Positions 1-9,410 of a stretch of DNA of 64,000 nt are shown here, piece after piece; within the stretch, counting starts at the first letter, position 1; each line of letters opens with the position of its first letter. Source of the stretch: Methylomonas montana (lineage in GTDB: Bacteria; Pseudomonadota; Gammaproteobacteria; Methylococcales; Methylomonadaceae); NCBI RefSeq assembly GCF_030490285.1, contig NZ_CP129884.1, forward strand, positions 3,348,001-3,412,000, read 5' to 3'. A program made the position numbers and the translations under genes. Below the pieces are notes generated by a model, which worked only from the letters and a program-made list of their open reading frames with translations, was not told the DNA's origin and made no database searches.

Positions 1-194
1 TCAATTGCGGCGGTGGCAGTTTCAAGAGCCAGTTTAAAAAAGCAGACAAATCCGGGGCCGAGTATGCCATCATCCTCGGCGACGACGAAGCGCAGCGCGG
101 CGAAGTCGCATTAAAGCCCTTGCGCATCGACCAAGAACAAAGCACGCTCAATCACGATCAGCTCCTGCAAACCCTGCAAGACTGGCGCAGCTAA
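1..194 (+). CDS. hisS: Histidyl-tRNA synthetase, C-terminal fragment
   Basis: The open frame at the left edge (reading from base 3) ends in TAA at 192-194 and encodes about 63 residues. It contains the [12 protein letters not shown] and YAIILGDDE motifs of the class II HisRS anticodon-binding domain. The enzyme charges tRNA-His in the cytoplasm; the catalytic core lies outside the window. The gene order hisS-yfgM-bamB-der is the conserved gammaproteobacterial arrangement and supports the call. Only the end is visible, so integrity of the rest cannot be judged. Confidence 0.93.
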   Translation, partial: NCGGGSFKSQFKKADKSGAEYAIILGDDEAQRGEVALKPLRIDQEQSTLNHDQLLQTLQDWRS

Positions 195-230
195 TCATCC
201 CTTGTAACCTGACAATAAAAGAGAAATACC

Positions 231-878
231 GTGGCAATTTACGATACCGAAGAAGAACAGCTGGAACAGTTGAAAAAATGGTGGGAAGCCAATCAAACTT
301 CATTGATCGCCGGCGTCGTCACCGCAATAGTGTTGGTCAGCGGCTGGAATCTCTGGCAAAACCACCAGCTGGAAAAACGCAACCAAGCCTCGCAAATGTT
401 CCAACAATTATTGGAAAGCGCAGCCAAGGACAATGGCGAATCCACCGAAAAGCTGGCGGAACGTTTACCTATCGAATATCCGGGTACCGCTTACGCCAAT
501 TATGCAGGTTTGCAACTGGCTAAAACCAAGGCGCAAAAAGGCGACCTGGAAGGCGCCAAAGCCATCCTGGAAAACGAAATCAAGAGCACCGACAGCGACG
601 AACTCAGACACGTCGCCCGTCTGCGCCTGATTCAACTGATGCTGGCAACCGCTCAATACGAAAAAGGCTTGCAGCTGATCGCCGAAGTCGATCCGGCCAA
701 ATCCGAAGGCTTCTCGGCCAGCTACGACGAATTGCAAGGCGACCTATACGTCGCATTGGATAGATTGGACGAAGCCCGTAGCGCTTACCAAAGCGCGATC
801 AGAACCGGCCAAGCCACGCCGCTGACTCAGTTCAAACTGGACGACGTAGCAGCACCGGCTCCGGCTACCGGCCATTAA
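231..878 (+). CDS. yfgM: YfgM-type ancillary SecYEG translocon subunit
   Basis: This 215-residue protein starts at GTG (231), 36 bp after the hisS stop, with a purine-rich AAAAGAGAAA upstream. A cytoplasmic acidic N-terminus (about 1-20) is followed by one membrane segment at about 24-40, then a periplasmic helical region with TPR-like repeats to the C-terminus. That is the architecture of YfgM, which in Escherichia coli associates with SecYEG and PpiD and helps chaperone exported proteins. The KKWWEANQ stretch before the membrane segment is typical. It is probably co-transcribed with hisS, bamB and der. Length is normal for the family. The last residues (rich in Ala and Pro) are weakly conserved. 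Confidence 0.9.
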   Translation: MAIYDTEEEQLEQLKKWWEANQTSLIAGVVTAIVLVSGWNLWQNHQLEKRNQASQMFQQLLESAAKDNGESTEKLAERLPIEYPGTAYANYAGLQLAKTKAQKGDLEGAKAILENEIKSTDSDELRHVARLRLIQLMLATAQYEKGLQLIAEVDPAKSEGFSASYDELQGDLYVALDRLDEARSAYQSAIRTGQATPLTQFKLDDVAAPAPATGH

Positions 879-906
879 GCACATTCGATCGGATACTCGC
901 TTTAAC

Positions 907-2118
907 ATGTTGAACAGGAACATCAGATACCGCTCGCTTTCAATCCTTCTCAGCTGTCTGCCCATGCTGACAGCTTGCGCGGGACTGGATGCCGGACGTG
1001 ATTTCGTCTCGGGCATAACGGAATATATCATGGGCGACGACGACAATGCCGATCCGCCCGCCGCCTTGCAGGAATATACGCCCGAAGTGCAATTGGATGT
1101 CGTCTGGAAGGAATCGGTCGGTAACGGCGCCGGCGAAAAATATCTAAAACTGACCCCGGCAGTCGCGGAAGGCACCATCTACGCCGGCGACAACAAGGGC
1201 CATCTGCAAGCGCGCGGCGCCGGCAATGGCAGTCTGACCTGGGAAAATAACACCGATTACAGCTTCTCGGCCGGCCCCGGCCTGGGTTTGCATACTGTGG
1301 TCATGGGTACTAGTGCCGGCGAAGTCGTGGGATTCGATAAAGGCAGTGGCGAACAACGCTGGAAAACCGACGTGTCCAGCGAAGTGATGGCTGCCCCCGT
1401 GGTCAGCCGCGGCATCATCATCGTTCGCACCACCGACGGCAAGATCATCGGCCTGAAAGAAGATAACGGCGCGCAACTCTGGACCTTCGAACATAGCGTG
1501 CCGGCCCTGAGCATCCGCGGCACCGGCGCCCCGATCATCATCGACGACAATGTGATCGCCGGCTCGGCGAACGGCAAGCTGCAAGCGCTGCAACTGAAAG
1601 ACGGCAAGGCCATCTGGGAAGCCACCATCGCCATCCCCAGCGGTCGTTCCGAAGTCGAACGCCTGGTCGATCTGGATGTCGATCCGGTGGCGGCGCGCGG
1701 TGCCATTTACATAGCCAGCTTCACCGGCGGCGCTTCCTCAGTATCCGAAGTAGACGGCGACGTGTTATGGCGCAACGAGGCTGTGTCATCCTATACTGGC
1801 CTGAGCCTGGATTATCGTTATCTTTACGTCAGCGATACCCAAGGCGATGTGTGGCAACTCGATCAACGCAGCGGCGCCTCGTTGTGGAAGCAAAAAGACC
1901 TGCATAACCGCGGCTTGACCGCCGCGATTGCCTATCAAAATTATGTCGTCGTCGGCGATTTCGAAGGCTATGTGCATTGGCTATCCAATAGCGACGGCCG
2001 CCAGTTAGGCCGGATTCAGATCAGTCAGGCGGCGATAGAAGCCAAGCCGGTAGTCGTGGACGACACTGTTTACATATACGCCAAAGACGGCACCTTGGCC
2101 GCCTTGAGAGTAAAATAA
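907..2118 (+). CDS. bamB: Outer-membrane assembly lipoprotein BamB
   Basis: The 403-residue product begins with a basic N-terminus, a hydrophobic segment and the lipobox Leu21-Thr-Ala-Cys24, so it should be a lipoprotein with mature Cys24. The rest is a series of PQQ-like beta-propeller blades, with repeated motifs such as [27 protein letters not shown] and GASLWKQK. BamB is a scaffold of the BAM complex, which inserts beta-barrel proteins into the outer membrane. It lies 28 bp after yfgM and 4 bp before der, as in many gammaproteobacteria. The length is close to the family norm and no blade appears to be missing. Confidence 0.95.
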   Translation: MLNRNIRYRSLSILLSCLPMLTACAGLDAGRDFVSGITEYIMGDDDNADPPAALQEYTPEVQLDVVWKESVGNGAGEKYLKLTPAVAEGTIYAGDNKGHLQARGAGNGSLTWENNTDYSFSAGPGLGLHTVVMGTSAGEVVGFDKGSGEQRWKTDVSSEVMAAPVVSRGIIIVRTTDGKIIGLKEDNGAQLWTFEHSVPALSIRGTGAPIIIDDNVIAGSANGKLQALQLKDGKAIWEATIAIPSGRSEVERLVDLDVDPVAARGAIYIASFTGGASSVSEVDGDVLWRNEAVSSYTGLSLDYRYLYVSDTQGDVWQLDQRSGASLWKQKDLHNRGLTAAIAYQNYVVVGDFEGYVHWLSNSDGRQLGRIQISQAAIEAKPVVVDDTVYIYAKDGTLAALRVK

Positions 2119-2122
2119 ATCT

Positions 2123-3514
2123 ATGTTACCCGTTATCGCCCTAGTGGGCCGCCCCAACGTCGGCAAATCCACACTGTTTAATTACCTGACTCGTAGCCGC
2201 GAGGCATTAGTCGCCGATTATCCCGGCCTGACCCGCGACCGCCAATACGGCCGCGTCAAACGCGGCGAACGCGACTGTCTGGTCGTCGATACCGGCGGTA
2301 TCACCGACGACCAGGAAGGCATCGACGTCTTCGCAAAAAAGCAGGTGGAAATCGCCTTGCAAGAAGCCGACGTAGTATTTTTCATGGTCGATGCCCGCGA
2401 CGGCCTCAATGCCACCGACGAAGCGATTGCCGACATGCTACGCAAGCTCGGCAAACCGGTAGTGCTGGTGGTGAATAAAGTCGACGGCATCGACAGCAAC
2501 ACCGTTACCAACGATTTTTATAGTCTGGCGCTGGGCGAACCCATCGGTATCGCCGCCACTCACGGCCGCAATGTCCACGACTTACTGGATCGTATCGACG
2601 ACCTGCTGCCGGCGATAGAGGATGAATTCGAAGAACAAGATCCGGGTATCGCCATTGCCATCGTCGGCCGGCCGAATGTCGGCAAATCGACCTTGGTTAA
2701 CCGCCTGCTTGGCGAAGAACGGGTCGTGGTATTCGACGAAGCCGGCACCACCCGCGACAGTATCTATATTCCGTTCGAACGCAACGGCCAGAAATTCACC
2801 TTGATCGATACCGCCGGCATGCGCCGCCGTTCCAGGGTGTCATTGACGGTGGAAAAGTTCAGCATCATCAAATCGCTGCAAGCCATCGAAAAAGCCCACG
2901 TGGTGATTTATTTGATCGACGCCCGCGAAGGCGTCACCGATCAGGATGCACATATCCTGGGCTTGGTGCTGGAAGCCGGCCGGGCCTTGATCATCGGCCT
3001 GAACAAGTGGGACGGCCTCAATGCCGAACACCGCGATTTCGTCAAAAAGCAGATCGAAATCAAATTGTCGTTTCTGGACTTCGCCGAAAAACACCCGATC
3101 TCGGCCTTGCATGGCAGCGGTGTCGGTAAACTGTTTGACGTGGTGCATACCCTGTATGACTCGGCGATGACCGATATGTCTACGCCCTTACTGACCCGGA
3201 TATTGACCGACGCCCTGGCCGCGCATCAGCCACCGCTGGTCGGCGGCCGCCGGATCAAGCTTAAATACGCCCACCAAGGCGGCCGCAATCCGCCGGTAGT
3301 GGTAATACACGGCACCCAGACCGACTCATTGCCCGGTGCCTACAAACGTTATCTGATGAATTATTTCCGCGACCAGCTGCAACTAAAAGGCACGCCGGTA
3401 CGCTTGGTGTTCAAATCGCCGGAAAACCCGTTTCACGGCCAGAAAAACCCGTTAACCGATCGCCAAGTCAAAAAGCGCAAACGTTTGATCGACTTTAGCA
3501 AACGGAAAAAATAG
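2123..3514 (+). CDS. der: Ribosome-assembly GTPase Der (EngA)
   Basis: This 463-residue protein has two tandem Era-like GTPase domains. The P-loops GRPNVGKS are at residues 9-16 and 182-189, each followed by a DT(A)G switch II motif. NKVD and NKWD specificity motifs are present in the first and second domains. The C-terminal KH-like domain ends in a basic tail ([14 protein letters not shown]). Der is an essential factor in maturation of the 50S subunit. It starts 4 bp after the bamB stop, which suggests translational coupling. Nothing is unusual in length or motifs. Confidence 0.97.
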   Translation: MLPVIALVGRPNVGKSTLFNYLTRSREALVADYPGLTRDRQYGRVKRGERDCLVVDTGGITDDQEGIDVFAKKQVEIALQEADVVFFMVDARDGLNATDEAIADMLRKLGKPVVLVVNKVDGIDSNTVTNDFYSLALGEPIGIAATHGRNVHDLLDRIDDLLPAIEDEFEEQDPGIAIAIVGRPNVGKSTLVNRLLGEERVVVFDEAGTTRDSIYIPFERNGQKFTLIDTAGMRRRSRVSLTVEKFSIIKSLQAIEKAHVVIYLIDAREGVTDQDAHILGLVLEAGRALIIGLNKWDGLNAEHRDFVKKQIEIKLSFLDFAEKHPISALHGSGVGKLFDVVHTLYDSAMTDMSTPLLTRILTDALAAHQPPLVGGRRIKLKYAHQGGRNPPVVVIHGTQTDSLPGAYKRYLMNYFRDQLQLKGTPVRLVFKSPENPFHGQKNPLTDRQVKKRKRLIDFSKRKK

Positions 3515-3521
3515 CTACTCA

Positions 3522-3558
3522 AGACGAAAGAGCAACGCTGAAACGTCATCTTTCGTCT
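3522..3558. other. Hairpin between der and tpx
   Basis: The arms AGACGAAAGA (3522-3531) and TCTTTCGTCT (3549-3558) are perfect 10-bp inverted repeats around a 17-base loop, 7 bp after the der stop and 25 bp before tpx. No T-run follows, so it may be a weak or Rho-assisted terminator, an mRNA-stability element or a tpx leader structure. Confidence 0.45.
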
Positions 3559-3583
3559 CAATCACGATACCTGGAGCATTCCC

Positions 3584-4087
3584 ATGGCAACCATCACTTT
3601 CCAAGGCAAACCGATCAACACGATTGGCGATTTACCCGCTGTCGGCTCGGCCGCGCCGGATTTTCAATTGACCAATCGCAAGATGCAGGACGTCGGCTTG
3701 GCGGACTTCGCCGGCAAACGTAAAGTGTTGAATATCGTCCCTAGCCTGGATACGCCAACCTGCGCCACCTCGACCCGCAAATTCAACGAAAAAGCCGCAC
3801 ACCTGGATAATACCGTGGTGCTGGTGGTTTCCGCCGACCTGCCCTTCGCGCAAGTCCGTTTTTGTGAAATTGAAGGCATCAAGCATGTAGTCCCATTATC
3901 GACGTTCCGCTCCAGTTTCGCCCACGACTACGGCGTCGAACTGCTGGACAGCATCCTGGCCGGACTGACTGCGCGTGCCGTTGTGGTCATCGACGAAAAC
4001 GACAAAGTCGTCTACAGCCAATTAGTCGGCGAAATAGCCGACGAGCCGGATTATGTTAGCGCGTTGGCGGCGTTAAACAATTTATAA
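3584..4087 (+). CDS. tpx: Thiol peroxidase Tpx
   Basis: The 167-residue protein is full length for the atypical 2-Cys peroxiredoxin Tpx. The peroxidatic Cys60 lies in SLDTPTC and the resolving Cys94 in VRFC; these form the intramolecular disulfide that is reduced by thioredoxin. It removes hydrogen peroxide and alkyl hydroperoxides. A GGAGCA ribosome-binding site precedes the ATG. It probably forms its own transcription unit, separated from der by a hairpin. Confidence 0.96.
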   Translation: MATITFQGKPINTIGDLPAVGSAAPDFQLTNRKMQDVGLADFAGKRKVLNIVPSLDTPTCATSTRKFNEKAAHLDNTVVLVVSADLPFAQVRFCEIEGIKHVVPLSTFRSSFAHDYGVELLDSILAGLTARAVVVIDENDKVVYSQLVGEIADEPDYVSALAALNNL

Positions 4088-4148
4088 AAACTGTGCTTTA
4101 CCCAACACCCACTCACCGGTTTTTCCGCAAACAGTGATCTCAGGGGCA

Positions 4149-4976
4149 TCAGCGCAGAACGATGTCTGCCGGATGCCTCACCAGCAAGAAAAAATGGTCT
4201 TTCGAGCGCCTGATCCAGCCGCGAACTTCCACCTGTTTGCCCACATAGGTTTCCAAGCCCGGAAACAGCGCTGAGGATGTCGGCTCCACGGAAATCGACA
4301 CTTTGTCGGAAAATTGCAAATAGCCGTGCTTGGCGGTTTGTTTAACCGCTCGAATCCGACCGGTCAGCCGCTTCCAGCCATGGTAATTTGTTTCATCCAA
4401 CGCCGTAAAAGCCAACGGCGCATAATCCCGATAAGCCCACAAACCCAGTTTGGCTTGTTCGGCTTTTTGTTGCGCCGCCAGTAAGTCGTCGACATATTTC
4501 AGATTGGGCGGGTAGATATTCACGAAGGCCAAGCCGCGTTTCACCAGCTCCAGATTGATGTGCTCCTTGTTTTCGGTAAACACATACACCAAGCTACGCT
4601 GATATTTGTCCTGCTTTTCCACATCGCCTTGCAGGAAAACTTTTTTATGCTCCAGCTTGTCTTTCAGCCAAGCCTTGGCTTGCTCGCCACCGGCTTCGGC
4701 AGATTTATTGCGGCCGGCCACCTCGGGCGTATTGATGCCCAGAAAACGTACTTTCTGGCCGTTACTGAGTAAGATAGTATCGCCGTCGAAAACTTTTTCC
4801 ACTTCATAGTAGGCAATGCCGGAATCGATGTTTAAGACTTTGGCCTGTTCATGACCGCGATCGGAATAATGGCGGCGGCCTTGCTGATCTGTCCATTGAT
4901 AAACTTCCGCGCGCAGCAAAGCTGGCAACAACAGCAACAGCAACAGCCACAGCGTTTTTTTAGTTTTTTTCATCAT
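4149..4976 (-). CDS. Thermonuclease (SNase)-domain protein with DUF4124-like N-terminus
   Basis: I place the start at the ATG at 4974-4976 (or the adjacent ATG at 4971-4973). From there the product is about 275 residues with a basic KKTKK, a leucine-rich signal peptide, a DUF4124-like segment (VYQWTDQQGRRHYSD), then a staphylococcal-nuclease fold. SNase motifs seen are VFDGDTI, RFLGINTPE and the DKYQRSLVYV strand, which hold the expected metal- and phosphate-binding Asp, Arg and Glu residues. The protein is probably an exported, calcium-dependent nuclease. A longer reading to 5024 would overlap the divergent gene and lose the signal-peptide form. Only 15 bp separate the two start codons. Confidence 0.85.
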   Translation of the reverse strand: MMKKTKKTLWLLLLLLLPALLRAEVYQWTDQQGRRHYSDRGHEQAKVLNIDSGIAYYEVEKVFDGDTILLSNGQKVRFLGINTPEVAGRNKSAEAGGEQAKAWLKDKLEHKKVFLQGDVEKQDKYQRSLVYVFTENKEHINLELVKRGLAFVNIYPPNLKYVDDLLAAQQKAEQAKLGLWAYRDYAPLAFTALDETNYHGWKRLTGRIRAVKQTAKHGYLQFSDKVSISVEPTSSALFPGLETYVGKQVEVRGWIRRSKDHFFLLVRHPADIVLR

Positions 4977-4991
4977 TTTTAACGATACACC

Positions 4992-5543
4992 ATGACCGAC
5001 CAACAGATTATTGCCGCCACCCAAGCCTGGCTAAGCTCCTTTGTGATTGCTTACAACATCTGCCCGTTTGCCCGCCGCGAACATGAAAGAAACAGCATCC
5101 GCTACCGAGTCGTGCCTGGCAACAGCTTCGAGACTAGCCTGGAAACGGTGATTGCCGAATGCGTGCATCTCGATTCCGATCCCGACACCGAAACCAGCTT
5201 GCTGATTTTCGCCGAGAACTTTGCCGATTTTGAGGATTTTCTGGACTTGCTGGCGATTGCCGAACAATTGCTGATCGATCAAGGCTATGAGGGCATTTAT
5301 CAATTAGCCAGTTTTCATCCCGATTATTGCTTTGCGCAAACCGCCGAAAACGATCCCGGCAATTATACCAACCGCTCACCCTACCCGATGCTGCACCTGA
5401 TACGCGAAGAAAGCATCGAACGCGCCGTGGCCAGTCATCCCGACCCGGCCGGCATCCCGGATCGTAATATCGAATTGACCCGCCAATTGGGATTGGAGAA
5501 ACTGCGGGCCATTCTGAATGCCTGCTATCCGGCTCAGGAGTAG
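4992..5543 (+). CDS. DUF1415 family protein
   Basis: The 183-residue protein matches the DUF1415 pattern: an N-terminal WLSSFVIAYNICPFARR block, a central FLDLLAIAEQLL segment, and QLASFHPDYCFAQT and NRSPYPMLHLIREESI blocks near the middle. The biochemical function of this family is not established. No signal peptide or membrane segment is seen, so it is probably cytoplasmic. It is divergent from the SNase gene and overlaps the 3' end of the next minus-strand gene by 10 bp. Confidence 0.85.
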   Translation: MTDQQIIAATQAWLSSFVIAYNICPFARREHERNSIRYRVVPGNSFETSLETVIAECVHLDSDPDTETSLLIFAENFADFEDFLDLLAIAEQLLIDQGYEGIYQLASFHPDYCFAQTAENDPGNYTNRSPYPMLHLIREESIERAVASHPDPAGIPDRNIELTRQLGLEKLRAILNACYPAQE

Positions 5544-6229
5544 TAATCGAAGTCTTCTTTCTTTTCCAGCTTGAAGCGCGGTTCTACGTCGATGCTCACA
5601 TCCTTGATTTTTTCCGGCGCGGATTTGATCCGCGCCTGCTCCAGAAAGTCCTTGAACCATTGCGCATCAATGACACCGGCCATGTCTTCGTCTTGCAGGA
5701 TATTTTGTTCATCGGGCAAACTGCCGTATTCCTTGGCGGTTTGCAGAGCCGCCAGACAGGCATCGCCATCGCCGCGTAGCGCGTAAACACAAGCCAGATT
5801 ATAAGCCGCACTGCCTTTTTGAATCCCACAGGCTTTTTCGAAAAACTCTTCCGCCAGATGGTAGAGTTCCGGCTTGGCTACTTCCGAACTGATACGCGCC
5901 AGTTCCATGAACGCAACGCCGCCATCGATTGCCGCGCCCAGATAATGTGGCGCGGTCAATAAGCAAAATGAAAATTTAGAAATCGCATCTTCATAAATCT
6001 CAATCGCCTGCTGTCCCTGCTGCGTTCTTGCTTCGTGCAATAGCGCAAACCCCCAGTGATACAGTGCTTCGGAGACGATCAGATGGTCGGCGATCACGCT
6101 GGCAAAGCCCTGATAGGCCCCCTTGTAGAGTTGTTCAGCCTTACCCGCTTCGCTTTTACGGGCCTGGGCAACTTGCTTGATCGCCGCGTCCAGGGTCGAA
6201 CGCTTTTTAAATGAACTCAATAGCGACAT
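5534..6229 (-). CDS. TPR-like hypothetical protein
   Basis: The protein has 231 residues and no signal peptide. It is helical, with TPR-like helix pairs: ALYHWGFALLHEA, AIEIYEDAISKFSFCLL, and a clearer C-terminal unit around AYNLACVYALRGDGDACLAALQTA. The far C-terminus is charged and tyrosine-rich. TPR units usually mediate protein-protein contact; the partner is unknown. It overlaps DUF1415 convergently by 10 bp and is likely a single-gene unit. I do not recognise a named family. Confidence 0.75.
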   Translation of the reverse strand: MSLLSSFKKRSTLDAAIKQVAQARKSEAGKAEQLYKGAYQGFASVIADHLIVSEALYHWGFALLHEARTQQGQQAIEIYEDAISKFSFCLLTAPHYLGAAIDGGVAFMELARISSEVAKPELYHLAEEFFEKACGIQKGSAAYNLACVYALRGDGDACLAALQTAKEYGSLPDEQNILQDEDMAGVIDAQWFKDFLEQARIKSAPEKIKDVSIDVEPRFKLEKKEDFDYYS

Positions 6230-6310
6230 GGATGATCCTCACTTCTGTTTTATAAACCGGGTTGCGATAAAATAACCGGGCATACTACAACATCCCATAA
6301 CAACCGGAAA

Positions 6311-6643
6311 ATGTTAATGAACGACGCGCTCCCCGAGCTGGAAAAAGCCAAGGTGAATCTGGAAACTTCGTCGATTCCCTGGACCGAGTTGCAACGTTTT
6401 TTTGCGGCCGGGCTGGCGATTTCGGTGGCCGATGACCTGGATCTGATCGAAGTGGCCTACCAGTTTTCGCGGGACAACAAAATTCAGGTCGAGCAATGGT
6501 TGAATGCCGGCAAGATTGGTCATGTCTCCGACCAACAAGCCGGCAACTGGATCGCCGATGACAGTATAGTCTGGGCTGTAGTGGTCAGACCCTGGGTGTT
6601 GGTTCAAGCATGTATTTGCGAGCCAACCAATAGTCCGCGCTGA
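6311..6643 (+). CDS. DUF2288 family protein
   Basis: A small protein of up to 110 residues carrying the DUF2288 pattern: ELQRFFAAG near residues 25-35, LDLIEVA in the middle, then a tryptophan-rich end with WAVVVRPWVLVQA. Its function is unknown. Translation may begin at the second ATG (6317), because GGAAA is better spaced from it. The last 59 bp overlap the convergent DoxX-family gene; the residues after VLVQA fall in this overlap and look non-conserved. Confidence 0.75.
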   Translation: MLMNDALPELEKAKVNLETSSIPWTELQRFFAAGLAISVADDLDLIEVAYQFSRDNKIQVEQWLNAGKIGHVSDQQAGNWIADDSIVWAVVVRPWVLVQACICEPTNSPR

Positions 6644-7244
6644 CGAAGCGGCCGGCTCCCAGGAAAAATAGGGCCAACAGCATCACGAAATAGGTGGCGG
6701 CAAATTCGATGCCGTTGTTCAAAATCACCAAGTCGCCATTCTCGGTCAGCCATTGATAATCGCCCTGGGTCTGCAACATTTCCTTGGCGCGCTCCAAGCG
6801 TTCTATTGCCCCTATCGTCCGCTCGGTGGCGAAAATACCGCTACCGGTAGCAATGGCCAACCAACCGTTTTTGAGATGCGCGGTGACGGCCGCCACGGCC
6901 ATGATGCCCATCAAAGGCACGGTAATCGGCCGAGTGGCAAAACCGAATAATAAAAACAGCGCGCCGACAACCTCAAATAAGCCCACCAAAAATACCAGGA
7001 CGTAAGGTGCCGGCAGTCCCAAGCCCCATTCTGCGTTTCCAAACCACTCGGCGGTAGTAGAAAAACTGGCAAACTTTTTAGTGCCAGCCATCCAGAACAC
7101 TGGCGCCAAATACAAGCGCAGCAACAGCGGCGCCAAAAAATCCACACATTTAGCTGCATTACAGGTGCGCTGGGATAACTGCATCAGTCCCGGCAGTTTA
7201 TCGATCGCCATCCCCATTAACGACGTAAAAGACGTATTATTCAT
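6585..7244 (-). CDS. DoxX family membrane protein
   Basis: I chose the ATG at 7242-7244 because GGGGAGGGG lies 7 bases upstream on the minus strand; a longer TTG start at 7262 would begin inside that ribosome-binding site. The 219-residue product has about four hydrophobic segments and the DoxX signatures LAPVFWMAGTKKFASF and LGLPAPYVLVFLVGLFEVVGA. DoxX proteins are inner-membrane proteins linked to quinone or thiosulfate oxidation, or to redox homeostasis. The exact role here is unclear. Its end overlaps the end of the DUF2288 gene. Confidence 0.8.
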   Translation of the reverse strand: MNNTSFTSLMGMAIDKLPGLMQLSQRTCNAAKCVDFLAPLLLRLYLAPVFWMAGTKKFASFSTTAEWFGNAEWGLGLPAPYVLVFLVGLFEVVGALFLLFGFATRPITVPLMGIMAVAAVTAHLKNGWLAIATGSGIFATERTIGAIERLERAKEMLQTQGDYQWLTENGDLVILNNGIEFAATYFVMLLALFFLGAGRFVSADYWLARKYMLEPTPRV

Positions 7245-7284
7245 TTCAATCCCCTCCCCCAATTTTTATTATGTGCCCGCTTTT

Positions 7285-7623
7285 ATGAAAATCAGCAGTT
7301 CGTGCATTTTTACAGACATTCCAACTGAGTTGCCAGAGGAATTATGCCAAACGTTGTTGACCAAGCCTAATGTTCGCATCGAGCGCATCGTTTCAAAGGG
7401 GCATTGCAGCGCCGAGCACGATTGGTATGATCAAAACCAAGACGAGTGGGTACTGTTGCTGCAAGGCAGAGCGCGTCTGGCATTCACCAATGCAGACTCA
7501 ATTGAGTTGAATCCCGGCGATTATTTGCTGATTCCCGCCCACTGCAAACACCGGGTTGACTGGACCAGCCCGGACACGGAAACCGTCTGGCTGGCCATTC
7601 ATCTATTCGCAGCGGAGGCTTAG
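7285..7623 (+). CDS. Small cupin-domain protein
   Basis: The ORF is open from 7081, but the upstream part is antisense to the DoxX gene. The ATG at 7285 gives a 112-residue single cupin domain. Motif 1 appears as [17 protein letters not shown] and motif 2 as [17 protein letters not shown]. Metal-binding histidines and a glutamate are present in a slightly divergent arrangement, so metal binding is plausible. Small single-domain cupins range from enzymes to sensors; the substrate cannot be inferred. Its stop overlaps the rhlE stop by 4 bp. Confidence 0.8.
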   Translation: MKISSSCIFTDIPTELPEELCQTLLTKPNVRIERIVSKGHCSAEHDWYDQNQDEWVLLLQGRARLAFTNADSIELNPGDYLLIPAHCKHRVDWTSPDTETVWLAIHLFAAEA

Positions 7624-8900
7624 CGACTGGGCTGGCGCGGCTTGCGGGACGGCGCCGCGCGCTTGCCTGGCTCTCCTGGCCGGCCGGTTTGCGGCCTCCT
7701 GCCCGGCTTGCTCGGTTGCGAAGTTTTTGGCTTAGCCGGTGGCTTGCTATTAGTGACTTCCAGCGACACGCTTGGATAACCGGTATCCTCGACTCGCGGA
7801 ATCTGCCGTTTCAACAGCTTTTCGATGGCGGCTAATAAATACGCCTCTTCCGGATCGACCAACGAAATCGCCTGCCCTTCGGCGCCGGCACGGCCGGTAC
7901 GGCCGATTCTATGCACGTAATCTTCCGCGACTTGCGGCAAATCGAAGTTCACTACATGCGGCAATTGGTCGATGTCCAGGCCCCGCGCGGCGATGTCGGT
8001 AGCAATCAAGGCGGTAATGGTGCCGTTTTTGAAGTCTTCCAAAGCCCGCACCCTAGCACCTTGACTTTTGTCGCCGTGCAAAGCCGCGCAACGGATACCG
8101 TCCTTGATCAACTGTTTGGATAAACGGTCGGCGCCGTGTTTGGTGCGGACAAACACCAGCACTTGCTGCCAATGGCCGTTGCCGATCAGATAGGACAACA
8201 ATTCGCGCTTATATTCGCGCTGAATGCCATATACCAACTGGGAGACGGTATCGGCGGCGGCGTTGCGCTTGGCGACAGCGATTTCTACAGGATCATTCAG
8301 TATTTGTTCGGCCAGCGCGCTAATTTCCGGCGCATAAGTCGCCGAAAACAATAAATTCTGGCGTTTGCTAGGCAACAAAGCGATGATTTTGCGAATATCG
8401 CGAATAAAGCCCATGTCCAGCATCCGGTCGGCTTCATCGAGCACAAAATGTTCGACCTTGGACAAATCCAGATGCTGCTGGTGAATCAAATCCAACAAGC
8501 GGCCCGGCGTAGCAACCACGATATCGGTGCCACGCTGGATTTTCTGAATTTGCGGATTGATGCTGACGCCGCCGAAAATGGCTTCGGCAAAAAACGGTAA
8601 ATGTTTACCGTAGGTTCTGACGCTTTCGTAAACCTGCATCGCCAGTTCCCTGGTCGGCGTCAGGATCAACACCCGGACCGGACGCGGTTTTTGCGGGATG
8701 GCTTGTCCTTGCAACAACTGCAATAGCGGCAAAGTAAAACCGGCGGTCTTGCCGGTACCGGTCTGCGCCCCGGCCAACACATCCCTACCCTGAAGAATCA
8801 CGGGTATCGCCTGCGCCTGAATCGGCGTAGGCGTTTGATAGCCCTGCTCGGCAACGGCTTGAAGAAGTTGCTCGGACAAACCTAATTCTGAAAATAACAT
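7620..8900 (-). CDS. rhlE: DEAD-box RNA helicase, RhlE-like
   Basis: The protein has 426 residues. The RecA-like core contains the Q motif (TPTPIQAQ, about 23-30), motif I AQTGTGKT (45-52), PTRELA, DEAD, SAT and the motif [12 protein letters not shown]. The end, from about residue 375, is a basic, proline- and serine-rich tail typical of RhlE-type helicases. These enzymes remodel RNA during ribosome maturation or mRNA decay. RhlE is the closest group by length and by the [16 protein letters not shown] start; DbpA or SrmB are less likely because no specific C-terminal RNA-binding domain is visible. Confidence 0.9.
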   Translation of the reverse strand: MLFSELGLSEQLLQAVAEQGYQTPTPIQAQAIPVILQGRDVLAGAQTGTGKTAGFTLPLLQLLQGQAIPQKPRPVRVLILTPTRELAMQVYESVRTYGKHLPFFAEAIFGGVSINPQIQKIQRGTDIVVATPGRLLDLIHQQHLDLSKVEHFVLDEADRMLDMGFIRDIRKIIALLPSKRQNLLFSATYAPEISALAEQILNDPVEIAVAKRNAAADTVSQLVYGIQREYKRELLSYLIGNGHWQQVLVFVRTKHGADRLSKQLIKDGIRCAALHGDKSQGARVRALEDFKNGTITALIATDIAARGLDIDQLPHVVNFDLPQVAEDYVHRIGRTGRAGAEGQAISLVDPEEAYLLAAIEKLLKRQIPRVEDTGYPSVSLEVTNSKPPAKPKTSQPSKPGRRPQTGRPGEPGKRAAPSRKPRQPSR

Positions 8901-9048
8901 TCATTAACCTATTACGTATGACGCCCAGTGACCGGGGCGTGAATATAAAAAATAGCCTGATTTTCATGCGAAAAATCGGCAAAAACAAACTTTATGGCTA
9001 GAATGACAACTCTAACAGGCAAGTTCTACTTTCGCGGAGACGATCCCC

Positions 9049-9408
9049 ATGAATATGGAAAAACGCAATTACCCCCGGCTGAAACCCAAAGGCTTACAAG
9101 CCGGTGTGATGTTCAATTCAGCCGACCAGGAAATAACGCTAGAAGCCGATATAGTAGACATCAGTTATACGGGTATTAGAGTCAAACTCAAACAGCCTAT
9201 CGATTCAAACATCATCGGCCACATCAAAATCACCATGACTCTGCCGGAATCGGGCACCTCCTTCAGCGTACACGGTATTCTCAAGCATCAACACAACGAA
9301 TCCGAATGCGGCCTGCATTATGTCGATCATATCGCTGGCTCTATCGACGACGTGATGTTCGAATGCATAGAGCTGGATAATTCGACAGTCTTTATCAAAA
9401 CCATTTGA
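9049..9408 (+). CDS. PilZ-domain protein (probable c-di-GMP receptor)
   Basis: The 119-residue protein is essentially one PilZ domain. Both halves of the c-di-GMP-binding signature are present: RxxxR as RNYPR near residue 6 and DxSxxG as DISYTG in the following strand. The motif suggests true ligand binding. A GGAG box lies upstream of the ATG at 9049. It is convergent with rapA, leaving 2 bp between the genes. Single-domain PilZ proteins act as adaptors for motility, polysaccharide or transcription control; the target is unknown. An HD-GYP phosphodiesterase-type protein is encoded at 22852-24459. Confidence 0.88.
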   Translation: MNMEKRNYPRLKPKGLQAGVMFNSADQEITLEADIVDISYTGIRVKLKQPIDSNIIGHIKITMTLPESGTSFSVHGILKHQHNESECGLHYVDHIAGSIDDVMFECIELDNSTVFIKTI

Positions 9409-9410
9409 AA

